A stretch of DNA of 9,359 nt from positions 1 through 9,359 of the forward strand of contig JBLHKW010000180.1 in NCBI GenBank assembly GCA_047618565.1. The letters are read 5' to 3'. The position numbers were made by a program, and so were the translations under genes. This DNA is from JBLHKW01 sp047618565 (GTDB taxonomy: Bacteria; Planctomycetota; UBA1135; GCA-002686595). Each line of letters starts with the position of its first letter. The first letter of the stretch is position 1. The notes below the pieces were generated by a model. It ran no database searches. It was not told the DNA's origin and worked only from the letters and a program-made list of their open reading frames with translations. This document shows positions 1 to 8,720 of the stretch, in pieces.

Positions 1-16
1 GCTAGCAGCCCGTCGA
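1..16. repeat. Solo end-like match to the 8421-8588 palindromic element
   Basis: The first 13 bases (GCTAGCAGCCCGT) are identical to the reverse complement of the right end of the palindromic element at 8421-8588. Extending to 16 bases gives 15 matches. Both copies begin with CTAG followed by the terminal-repeat-like CAGCCCGT. Similarity stops after about base 16, so this is at most a decayed or solo end. The window boundary hides what lies to the left. Confidence 0.35.
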
Positions 17-37
17 CCGCAACGGTACGGCGAGAGG

Positions 38-65
38 TTGCGTCTCCCGGCATGGGCGCTACCCT
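38..65 (+). promoter_or_regulatory. Candidate sigma70-type promoter for tRNA-Arg
   Basis: TTGCGT (38-43) and TACCCT (60-65) are separated by 16 bases, a fair match to -35 and -10 boxes. They would place the transcript start near position 72, about 9 bases before the mature tRNA 5' end. This is assigned from spacing and position only; the -10 box is only moderately like the consensus. Confidence 0.35.
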
Positions 66-80
66 GTCATGCCAATACGC

Positions 81-157
81 GCGCCCGTAGCTCAGTTGGA
101 TAGAGCACGGCATTCCTAATGCCGGGGTCGTGGGTTCGAATCCCGCCGGGCGTACCA
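81..157 (+). tRNA. tRNA-Arg (anticodon CCU)
   Basis: The full cloverleaf can be drawn by hand. The acceptor stem is GCGCCCG (81-87) with CGGGCGT (147-153), which has a G-U first pair. The D stem is GCTC (90-93) with GAGC (103-106). The anticodon stem is CGGCA (108-112) with TGCCG (120-124), enclosing the loop TTCCTAA with anticodon CCT at 115-117. The variable loop is five bases. The T stem is GTGGG/CCCGC around TTCGAAT. The discriminator is A154, and the CCA end (155-157) is encoded in the DNA. It reads the arginine codon AGG. It is convergent with the SUMF1-like gene. Confidence 0.96.
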
Positions 158-205
158 ACTTGACTGACACCTGCTGGCCTTAAAAATTCAGGCTAGAGGG
201 AAGCG

Positions 206-233
206 CTCGGTGCGCCCCTGCGCTGCGCCCGAG
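206..233 (-). terminator. Imperfect hairpin between tRNA-Arg and the SUMF1-like gene
   Basis: CTCGG (206-210) pairs with CCGAG (229-233), and GCGC (212-215) with GCGC (225-228), with a single bulged T at 211 and a 9-base loop. It lies just beyond the stop of the minus-strand gene. A T5 run on the minus strand (complement of 182-186) follows only about 20 bases after the stem, so this is not a textbook intrinsic terminator. The position between convergent genes makes a terminator role plausible. Confidence 0.25.
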
Positions 234-258
234 GGACTCAGCCCCACGACGCCACCCG

Positions 259-1809
259 TCAGGGTTTCCTGATGCTTGCGATGGCTGTCTCCAAGGAGCG
301 CCAGATTTCGTGCTCTTCGGGCTGGGGGCTGAGCCGGATGCGCAGGACCGTGCGCTCGTCCGTCTCGGCGACGGTGTCGACCAGAACGCGCAGGTCGATG
401 GCCTCGAAGGTGGCGAAGGCGTCGATGACGTGCATCTCGGCCTCGAAGTGGTTTGGCGCGCTGCGTACGAGTTCGACCTGCGCGGGATCGCTCCCGATGT
501 CCTTGCCGGCAGACGATGCGAACGCCGACATCAGCCCGTCGTAGTAGACCTCCAGCAGCTCACTGACTCGCGCAGCATCGGGAGCGGGCTCGTCGATCCA
601 CATCACGATGGCGTAGGACCAGAAATCCTCTGTGCTCGGATCGCGCCAACCGGGCGCGAAACGCAGCGACTCGAGGCCGCTCGGTAGGTCCGGCGCAAAT
701 CCCGGCGGCAACGCGAAGGTCTCGGACGGCCAACCTTCGAGCGAGACGGGGAATGGGAGATCCAGCGCAGGGCGAAAGCCGAAGCCATGATTCGCCCCGG
801 GGGAGATCCCGGGACCGCAATGGAATCGGCCGGCTGAACGAGCAAAGCCGGCGTCGCCTCCTCCGTTGCCACCACGTGCGATGCGCTCCCCGGAGATGCC
901 AGGACGTCTTCCTGTCCCACTCTCAACCGGCACTTCATAGCTGAGGTACGGGTCCCGGGTCCACTCGCAGACGTTTCCGTGGACGTCGAAGAGGCCGAAC
1001 CCATTGGCGGCGAACATCCCGACCGGAGCCGTGTCGATCCCGTACCCGTCGTGCCAGGGCTCCGTGATGCCCGACATCGCAATCCAGTCCTGCGGGCACT
1101 CCGCACTCCCGAGGTTTGCGATCCTCTGCAGGTCGATCTTGTTGTCCCCCATCGCCCAGGTCGATGTCGTCCCCGCTCGACACATGAACTCCCACTGCGC
1201 CTCGGTTGGAAGCGTGAGGTGTGCCTGGCGACACCAGGCCTCGACGCTCTCCGGGCTCATTCCAGCTTTGGGTCGTTGAGCCGCCCCGTCGAAGGTGTCG
1301 CCATCCAGACCTGCGGCCTTCGCCAACCTGGCCCAGGCTGCTTGGGTGCACTCGGTTCGAGCGATCAAAAACGGGTCCAAGCTCACCCAGTGCTGCACCT
1401 CGTCTTCCTTGCGGTTGGCCTCACCCGCCGGCGATCCCATCTGGAACCTTCCGCCCGGCACCAGCACGAACTCCAGGCCCGTCTTGCCGTGCGACCAGAT
1501 CGAGATCCAGTGCGACACACCGCCTGCGGAGAAGCGCTCGACGCGTTGGTAGGTGAAGCCGGAGAACTCTCCGGGCCAGCGCGCTCCGGCCGCGCGAGCA
1601 AGAGCCTCGACGGCCTGCTTGTCCAGCGCCGCGTACTCCGAACGCTCGCGCAGCAATTCCGGTGAAACCACCACCTTGGGCTGGCTGGCGGCCTTGGCGG
1701 GAGCGAGCTCCCGCGCTGGCTTGACGTCCGAGCTCTCATCCTGCGCGGCGGTGGAGCTGGACAGTGCGGCGATGAGGAACAGCGTGATGAAAGTGTGGTT
1801 GTGGCGCAT
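259..1809 (-). CDS. Secreted SUMF1-fold (formylglycine-generating-enzyme-like) protein with extra C-terminal domain
   Basis: The 516-residue protein starts with a signal peptide (hydrophobic core about residues 7-21, likely cut near TAAQ-DE). Residues about 110-350 carry the SUMF1/FGE-sulfatase fold: EFVLVPGGRFQMGSP (113-127), LPTEAQWEFMCRAG (200-213), GFGLFDVHGNVCEW (270-283), an RGG turn (312-314) and GFGFRPA (342-348). The copper-binding cysteine pair of true formylglycine-generating enzymes normally lies just after the RGG turn. Here that stretch is GNGGGDAGFA, and the only nearby cysteine is C331, so oxidase activity is unlikely. Such domains often serve as binding or structural modules. 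Residues about 370-516 form a second conserved-looking domain (SLRFAPGW, DFWSYAIVMW, IRLSPQPEEHEIWRSL) of unknown role. The ATG at 1809 has no clear Shine-Dalgarno, and an in-frame TAA lies 3 bases upstream. Role unknown; the fold assignment is solid. Confidence 0.9.
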   Translation of the reverse strand: MRHNHTFITLFLIAALSSSTAAQDESSDVKPARELAPAKAASQPKVVVSPELLRERSEYAALDKQAVEALARAAGARWPGEFSGFTYQRVERFSAGGVSHWISIWSHGKTGLEFVLVPGGRFQMGSPAGEANRKEDEVQHWVSLDPFLIARTECTQAAWARLAKAAGLDGDTFDGAAQRPKAGMSPESVEAWCRQAHLTLPTEAQWEFMCRAGTTSTWAMGDNKIDLQRIANLGSAECPQDWIAMSGITEPWHDGYGIDTAPVGMFAANGFGLFDVHGNVCEWTRDPYLSYEVPVESGTGRRPGISGERIARGGNGGGDAGFARSAGRFHCGPGISPGANHGFGFRPALDLPFPVSLEGWPSETFALPPGFAPDLPSGLESLRFAPGWRDPSTEDFWSYAIVMWIDEPAPDAARVSELLEVYYDGLMSAFASSAGKDIGSDPAQVELVRSAPNHFEAEMHVIDAFATFEAIDLRVLVDTVAETDERTVLRIRLSPQPEEHEIWRSLETAIASIRKP

Positions 1810-1812
1810 GGT

Positions 1813-1938
1813 TTATTGGCTGATGGACCGTCGAGCTACGCGGCCAGGTAGGAATTGTTGGCGCTTGTCATCTGTGGCCTTCTTGTCCGAGACGATCATT
1901 GGCTGCCCACAGTTATCACACGGCCTCCATCCCGGCAC
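1813..1938 (-). CDS. Possible 41-residue CxxC peptide, or tail of a lost gene
   Basis: A short minus-strand frame reads from GTG (1938) to TAA (1813-1815), ending 3 bases before the SUMF1-like ATG and in the same frame. The peptide contains PCDNCGQPMIVSDKK, a single CxxC knuckle, followed by a basic tail. AGGA at 1946-1949 lies 7 bases before the GTG and could serve as a ribosome site. The frame also stays open upstream of the GTG, so it may be the 3' end of a zinc-ribbon gene whose front is gone. By hand count its third-position GC is about two thirds, lower than I would expect for a gene in DNA this GC-rich, which argues for a remnant. I do not recognise the family. Confidence 0.25.
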   Translation of the reverse strand: MPGWRPCDNCGQPMIVSDKKATDDKRQQFLPGRVARRSISQ

Positions 1939-1955
1939 CGTGCGGTCCTGTGCGA

Positions 1956-1988
1956 GCGCCCGTGGCTCAGCTGGCTAACAGGGCGTAC
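1956..1988 (+). pseudogene. Internally deleted tRNA remnant
   Basis: Positions 1956-1977 match the first 22 bases of the tRNA-Arg at 81-102 with three differences, covering the 5' acceptor strand GCGCCC, TGGCTCAG and the D loop. The sequence then jumps to GGGCGTAC (1981-1988), which equals the 3' acceptor strand and discriminator of the same tRNA. The anticodon arm and T arm are missing, a loss of about 45 bases. GCGCCC (1956-1961) still pairs with GGGCGT (1981-1986), including the same G-U terminal pair. It cannot act as a tRNA. Confidence 0.6.
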
Positions 1989-1996
1989 TCGAGACC

Positions 1997-2230
1997 TTGG
2001 CTGCCTCACAGGGAGGGACGCTCGCAGCCTCGGCCGCCGAGCCATGGAGTGCCCCTACAGGTTTAGCAACGGGGTCCGTTTGCCGGAAGCACGCTGTCGC
2101 ACCCGGCTCCGGGCGCAATCCGACGGGGCTGGACGGCGCCTGCCACTACCAGGTGCGCGTGACGTTCCTGTCCAGCACGGCCAGCAGCCTCGCGCCCAGC
2201 ATCAGCGCGCTTGCCCTGGCCTGGGAATAA
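1997..2230 (+). pseudogene. Probable 3' remnant of a surface/exported protein gene
   Basis: The frame is open from the stop at 1976-1978 (inside the tRNA remnant) to TAA at 2228-2230, with only a TTG as a possible start at 1997. The last 30 or so residues, including CHYQVRVTFLSS and ISALALAWE, resemble the C-terminal beta-strand pattern of secreted surface domains (YxQYRVTLxS...TPxLxxLxLxW). Residues before about 40 show no recognisable pattern. I read it as the tail of a gene that lost its front, joined to unrelated DNA. It could still be chance coding in GC-rich DNA. Confidence 0.3.
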
Positions 2231-2248
2231 GGATCACGAGCGGTACCC

Positions 2249-2854
2249 TCACCTTTCGGGGCCGGCGGGCCATGCTGCGCGTTTGACCGTCTTGGTATGG
2301 GCGTAGACCGTGAACGCCATGCGCTCGCCATCCGTGGAAAACTGCGGCACGTAGCCCTCATCGGTGAGATTCGTGAGGCGACGGGGGGGGGTGGCCGAAC
2401 CGCCGGTCGCGATCGAGAACAGCGGATGATGCTCCCCATCCAGTGCGGCGAAGACGAGTGAGTCCGACCAGGGGTCGAAGTCCACGCCGAAACCTTCGGT
2501 CTGCGCGTGATGCCCCTCCGTCAGCAGGCGCTTCACGCGCGTCTCGATGTCCACGATCCAGATGCGGAGCGAGCCGTCTGCGATGCGCTCCATGAGCGCG
2601 ACTCCCGGGCTCAGCATCGAGTAGGCCGCGGAGAGCACGTCACCATCGACTCCCGGAACATCGAAGTCGTGCTGCTTCACGGTACGCCCGGCCTCCGGGT
2701 CGATGTCGATCATGATCGGCCGGAAGCGGCCGGTGCGCGGGTTGATTGCGACGAAGATCAGCTGGAAGCCGTCGGGCGACCAGTCCGGCTGCCCGACCTC
2801 GAAGCCCGCGCGCGAGGATAGCTTGACCTCCGGACCGCCGTCCGCCGGGCACAT
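2249..2854 (-). CDS. PD40/TolB-like beta-propeller fragment (probably 5'-truncated gene)
   Basis: The 201-residue frame holds WD40-like (PD40) blades: QPDWSPDGFQLIFVAI, RIWIVDIETRVKRLLTEG, GVDFDPWSDSLVFAALDG and VPQFSTDGERMAFTVY. Such blades occur in TolB, DPP IV-type and related periplasmic propellers, which have six or more; here only about three to four are present. Propeller homology continues upstream of the only ATG: the in-frame codons before it read GATDDIW, giving the typical DIWMCPADGG repeat start. No start codon occurs between there and the stop at 3032-3034. The true N-terminus, signal peptide and first blades are therefore missing. Nine consecutive G (C on the coding strand) at 2383-2391 lie in the frame. 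Fold confident; a functional product is doubtful. Confidence 0.6.
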   Translation of the reverse strand: MCPADGGPEVKLSSRAGFEVGQPDWSPDGFQLIFVAINPRTGRFRPIMIDIDPEAGRTVKQHDFDVPGVDGDVLSAAYSMLSPGVALMERIADGSLRIWIVDIETRVKRLLTEGHHAQTEGFGVDFDPWSDSLVFAALDGEHHPLFSIATGGSATPPRRLTNLTDEGYVPQFSTDGERMAFTVYAHTKTVKRAAWPAGPER

Positions 2855-2942
2855 CCAGATGTCATCCGTCGCGCCCCCGGCGCTGGCGGTGGGGTTCGGA
2901 AGCCCGTTAGACCGGCCGCATGCTGGGAACCCGTGAGCCAGG

Positions 2943-2964
2943 GGGCACCCAGCGCCGGGTGCCC
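2943..2964. repeat. Perfect 8-bp inverted repeat
   Basis: GGGCACCC (2943-2950) and GGGTGCCC (2957-2964) form a perfect stem around the six-base loop AGCGCC. It lies in the non-coding stretch between the truncated propeller frame and the CocE-like gene. No T-tract follows on either strand, so a terminator role is unproven. It may be a regulatory hairpin or chance in GC-rich DNA. Confidence 0.35.
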
Positions 2965-3037
2965 GATCGCCGCCCTGGAGAAATAGTCCCCCGCATGGCG
3001 CGGCATTGTGTTTGGATTGCTGCCGCCCACCTTAACT

Positions 3038-3041
3038 GGAG
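3038..3041 (+). promoter_or_regulatory. Ribosome binding site of the CocE-like gene
   Basis: GGAG (3038-3041, in ACTGGAG) lies 6 bases before the ATG at 3048. The spacing is good and supports that ATG, which also begins a clear signal peptide. Confidence 0.6.
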
Positions 3042-3047
3042 TTTCCT

Positions 3048-4856
3048 ATGCGCACATTATCGATCGTCGCAAGCCTCGCACTGATCCCGGCGGCGGCTCC
3101 TCTGTTCGGGTCGCCCGGCGAGGAACAGCGCCGGTCAGCTTTCGGGGAGTACGAGGGCTACTCCACCGAGCGCTTCGACGGATGGGAGACCACTTCCACG
3201 TACGTGGAGATGCGCGACGGCGTGTTACTGGCCGTGGACATCACGCGGCCGACCCGCAACGGCCAGGTCAGCGACGAAGCGCTGCCCCTTGTGTGGACCC
3301 ATTCGCGCTACCACCGCCGCATGGCGGGCAGGCCGATGGTCGAGCTCTTCACGTCCTTGCAGCGCCTCTTGCGGCACGGATACGTGGTCGCCTCGGCCTG
3401 TGTGCGGGGCGGCGGCGCCTCCACCGGCGTCTACGAGGGACTCTTCTCGGAAGCGGAGACGCGCGATGCGATCGAGCTGATCGACTGGTTCGTCGAGCAA
3501 CCCTTCTGCGATGGCAACATCGGCATGTATGGCGGGTCGTACCTCGGCATCACTCAGTACATGGCAGCATCGAAGGCGCCCGGGGCACTCAAGGCGATCT
3601 TTCCGGACGTGGCGGCCATGGACATGTACGACGCCGTTCACCCGGGTGCCATCTATCGCAGCGACATGATGGGCCACTGGGCCCGGTTGACCGCCCAGCT
3701 CGACACGGTCGTCCCGGCTGCTGATGTGGACGGCGACGAGGGTGGAGCCCTGCGCAAGCAAGCCGTGGCAGAGCACGCGTCAAACTGGGACGTTGGGAAG
3801 GAGTACGGCTCGGGCCCCTACCGGGATCGCGACGTGCCGACCCTGCGCTGGCTGAGCCACGGGCCGATCGGATACCTGGATGAAATCAACCAGGCCAAGA
3901 TCCCGGCCTACCATTGCAACGGCTGGTTCGACGTCTTTGCCATGGACGCGGTGCTCTGGTTCGCCAACTTCGACGGGCCGCAGCGGCTCGTCATGGGTGA
4001 CTGGTCCCACGCTCAGATGACCGAAGAGCGGGCACGCATCATGAGCGTCGAACAACATCGCTGGTTCGATCGCTGGCTGAAGGGCATCGAGAACGGTGTC
4101 GAGAACGAAGAGCCGATCCAGTACGCCCTGATGACAGAACCGGGCCAGATGACCTGGCAGGCCGCCAGCCATTGGCCGCCCCGGGGAACGTCGTCGCTGG
4201 CGCTGCACTTTGGCGCCGGCCCGTCAAAGAGCGTGGTCTCGAGCAACGACGGCAAGCTGACCAGCGTCCGGCCGATCGATGCATCCTTCGACGACTACGC
4301 CATCGATGCCAGCACGACCACCGGGACAGCGACGCGCTGGGACAACGCGGTTGGCGCAGCCCGCGCCATGGCCTATCCGGACCTCGCGAACAACGACACG
4401 CGCTGCCTGACCTACACGACTCCGATTCTCGAACAGGACCTGACAGTGGTTGGCCATCCGGTGGTCACCCTGTGGCTGACGGCGAAGAAGGGCGACGCCA
4501 ACCTGCACGTCCTGCTCGAGGAGATAGACGATCGGGGTCAGGTGCAGTACGTGACCGAAGGCGTCCTGCGCGCCTCCCAACGCAAGCTCGCCAAGGCCCC
4601 GTTCGACAACCTCGGCCTGCCCTACCAGCGCTGTTTCGAAGAAGACGCCGAGGCCGTGCCCGCCGACGAGCCCGTGGAAGTTTCGATGGACCTGCTCCCC
4701 ACAGCGACCGTCTTCAATGCAGGCCACCGCCTGCGTGTGACGATCATGGGCGCAGACGCCGACAACACGCAGCCGTCGCCGCTTACGGACAACTCGATCC
4801 GCATCCATCGCGGCACGGATCACGACTCGCGCATCGAGCTTCCTGTCATGCACTGA
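3048..4856 (+). CDS. Secreted CocE/NonD-family hydrolase (X-Pro dipeptidyl-peptidase S15-type)
   Basis: The 602-residue protein has an N-terminal signal peptide (hydrophobic residues about 4-20). An alpha/beta hydrolase domain follows with the CocE/PepX layout: substrate-entry motif MRDGVLLAVDITRP (55-68), oxyanion Tyr in THSRYHRR (Y88), nucleophile elbow YGGSYLG (S164), acid Asp in NGWFDVF (D295) and His in GDWSH (H321). All three catalytic residues are present. Residues about 385-600 form the C-terminal jelly-roll domain of the family (TYTTPILEQDLTVVGHP, VFNAGHRLRVTI). Full length is typical. The family cleaves esters or amides, including cocaine esterase and glutaryl-7-ACA acylase; the substrate here cannot be read from sequence. 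Product is probably periplasmic. The gene is monocistronic, convergent with the DUF1579 gene 37 bases downstream, with a good Shine-Dalgarno at 3038-3041. Confidence 0.94.
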   Translation: MRTLSIVASLALIPAAAPLFGSPGEEQRRSAFGEYEGYSTERFDGWETTSTYVEMRDGVLLAVDITRPTRNGQVSDEALPLVWTHSRYHRRMAGRPMVELFTSLQRLLRHGYVVASACVRGGGASTGVYEGLFSEAETRDAIELIDWFVEQPFCDGNIGMYGGSYLGITQYMAASKAPGALKAIFPDVAAMDMYDAVHPGAIYRSDMMGHWARLTAQLDTVVPAADVDGDEGGALRKQAVAEHASNWDVGKEYGSGPYRDRDVPTLRWLSHGPIGYLDEINQAKIPAYHCNGWFDVFAMDAVLWFANFDGPQRLVMGDWSHAQMTEERARIMSVEQHRWFDRWLKGIENGVENEEPIQYALMTEPGQMTWQAASHWPPRGTSSLALHFGAGPSKSVVSSNDGKLTSVRPIDASFDDYAIDASTTTGTATRWDNAVGAARAMAYPDLANNDTRCLTYTTPILEQDLTVVGHPVVTLWLTAKKGDANLHVLLEEIDDRGQVQYVTEGVLRASQRKLAKAPFDNLGLPYQRCFEEDAEAVPADEPVEVSMDLLPTATVFNAGHRLRVTIMGADADNTQPSPLTDNSIRIHRGTDHDSRIELPVMH

Positions 4857-4868
4857 GCGCGTGCCGTA

Positions 4869-4892
4869 GCAGGCCGTCAGACTCGGCTCTGC
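4869..4892. terminator. Hairpin between convergent genes
   Basis: GCAGGCCG (4869-4876) pairs with CGGCTCTGC (4884-4892) as an 8-bp stem with one bulged T at 4888 and a 7-base loop. It fills most of the 37-base gap between the stops of the CocE-like and DUF1579 genes, so it could end both transcripts. No T-tract is present on either side. Confidence 0.4.
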
Positions 4893-4893
4893 C

Positions 4894-5484
4894 TCAGTAC
4901 GCGCGCTCGAAGTGGTACTTGGCGTAGGGAATCGATTTTTCGTCCGCGGTACGCGTGTCGATGAAGGAGAGCTCGACGCTGAATGCGTCCGGGTCCTCGA
5001 TGCTGAGCTCGAAGAGGAACTTCTTCTCGAAGCCCATGCTCTGCATCTGCGGATCGTCGTCGACGCCGGCCATGCGCATGCCGCCCTCGCCCGCTGCGCC
5101 GCGGGCCGTGACGAAATAGGTGCCGTTGGTGTCCATCACGACGATCGAATACTCGTCGTGGCGGCGGTCGAAACCGATCGTGTAGCGGTAGGAGCCCCCG
5201 GCCTGGTCCTCGCCCAGGCCGAAGTCGAGGACCAGAAAGCGACCGTCCAGAATCGTCGACGCGTAGCCCGTGCCGGTCGTCTCCGTGGCGGCGTCGCCGC
5301 CCAGGCGCAGCAGGACATCCCAGTTACCGGCCAGCTCGCCGAGGCGCTCGTGTTGCGGGCCCGGGCGTGCCATTTCGAGCGCCTGCTGGAGGCCGGACAC
5401 CTCGCCCTTGGTCTGCCACGCGCTCGAACGCGCGGCGATCGTCGCCACCACAGCGACAACAATGACTTGCTTGATCCTATTCAT
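4894..5484 (-). CDS. Secreted DUF1579-family protein
   Basis: The 196-residue product has a signal peptide (hydrophobic VIVVAVVATIAA, likely cut after SSA before WQ). The mature part starts with the family signature GPQHERLGELAGNWDV, followed by alternating beta strands (GYASTILDGRFLVLDF, YRYTIGFDRRHDEYSIVVMD) ending in YAKYHFERAY. DUF1579 proteins are predicted lipocalin-like barrels; their ligand is unknown. I chose the ATG at 5484 because GAGAGG (5491-5496) lies exactly 6 bases ahead of it, whereas for the ATG at 5490 it would abut the start. The frame stays open much further upstream (to 6003), but that part lies antisense to the kinase. The gene is divergent from the kinase and convergent with the CocE-like gene. 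Confidence 0.85.
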   Translation of the reverse strand: MNRIKQVIVVAVVATIAARSSAWQTKGEVSGLQQALEMARPGPQHERLGELAGNWDVLLRLGGDAATETTGTGYASTILDGRFLVLDFGLGEDQAGGSYRYTIGFDRRHDEYSIVVMDTNGTYFVTARGAAGEGGMRMAGVDDDPQMQSMGFEKKFLFELSIEDPDAFSVELSFIDTRTADEKSIPYAKYHFERAY

Positions 5485-5652
5485 CGGCATCCTCTCACCT
5501 GGAACTGTCGGGCGACGGCGGATCCTACCTGATCGTGCGCCAACCCGTGCGGCATCGCTGCACCATGGGACGAACAGCGGCGACATCGCACCCGGAGAGC
5601 TGTCGGAACGGTCCAGCAAAACAGAAGGGCGGTGGATGCGCCTGGGGATCTG

Positions 5653-5658
5653 TACATT
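5653..5658 (+). promoter_or_regulatory. TAnnnT -10-like box, possible leaderless start of the kinase
   Basis: TACATT (5653-5658) ends exactly 6 bases before ATG 5665 (CTGTCC between). A -10 box there would start the transcript at or next to the A of the ATG, giving a leaderless mRNA. The same layout, TAGCAT plus 6 bases plus ATG, is seen before the M49-like gene. No Shine-Dalgarno precedes ATG 5665. The upstream GTG at 5632 has AGAAGGG only two bases away, which is too close. Confidence 0.4.
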
Positions 5659-5664
5659 CTGTCC

Positions 5665-8420
<2,756 letters not shown>

Positions 8421-8424
<4 letters not shown>

Positions 8425-8588
8425 GAGGCTGTTGATAAAGTGCTCCGGATGCCAGGGCAGTAGCATCCGCTTCGGTGTGGTGTCTGGAAACGCAGGCGAA
8501 TCGGTGGATTCGGCGAGGCTTTCAGGCGCCGCACCGAAGTGGATGATGCTGTTCTGGTGCCGGCTGACTTTTTCAACGGGCTGCTAGC
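8421..8588 (+). repeat. 168-nt near-palindromic MITE-like element abutting the kinase stop
   Basis: Left arm 8421-8502 and right arm 8507-8587 are inverted repeats around a GGTG loop. My hand count over 81 paired positions gives 58 Watson-Crick pairs, 11 G-U pairs (in the plus-strand RNA), 12 mismatches and one bulge. The outer ends read CTAG, then GAGGCTGTTGATAAAGT on the left and, reverse-complemented, CAGCCCGTTGAAAAAGT on the right. These resemble transposon terminal repeats. CTAG at both ends could be a 4-bp target duplication as in IS5-type elements, though CTAG is self-complementary so this is ambiguous. No transposase is encoded. In the kinase mRNA it would fold into a very long 3' hairpin. 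Confidence 0.75.
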
Positions 8589-8685
8589 CCGGATTGGATC
8601 GACGCCAGATAGCCCCCCCTTTCCCTGGATTCCCGTCGCCCGCGCGCAATCTCCAGCCCCGCCAGCACGCCGTACAGGGTTTGAA

Positions 8686-8699
8686 CCCGCATCGGCGGG
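8686..8699 (+). promoter_or_regulatory. Small hairpin upstream of the M49-like gene
   Basis: CCCGC (8686-8690), loop ATCG, GCGGG (8695-8699): a perfect 5-bp stem 21 bases before the start codon. If the mRNA is leaderless, it lies in promoter DNA rather than in RNA. It could be an operator half-site or chance. Confidence 0.2.
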
Positions 8700-8708
8700 A
8701 TGTTCGGC

Positions 8709-8714
8709 TAGCAT
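8709..8714 (+). promoter_or_regulatory. TAnnnT -10-like box of the M49-like gene
   Basis: TAGCAT (8709-8714) ends 6 bases before ATG 8721 (CTCCCC between). No Shine-Dalgarno is present in the 15 bases before the ATG. The layout is identical to that of the kinase start and suggests transcription from the A of the ATG. Confidence 0.4.
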
Positions 8715-8720
8715 CTCCCC

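Noticed and set aside
259..1809. True formylglycine-generating enzyme activating sulfatases
   Set aside because: No cysteine pair at the active-site position and no sulfatase gene in the window.
1997..2286. Overlapping plus-strand frames (1855-2286 and 2146-2439 minus) as genes
   Set aside because: Arg/Pro-rich translations without domains; they cross the tRNA remnant or the PD40 frame.
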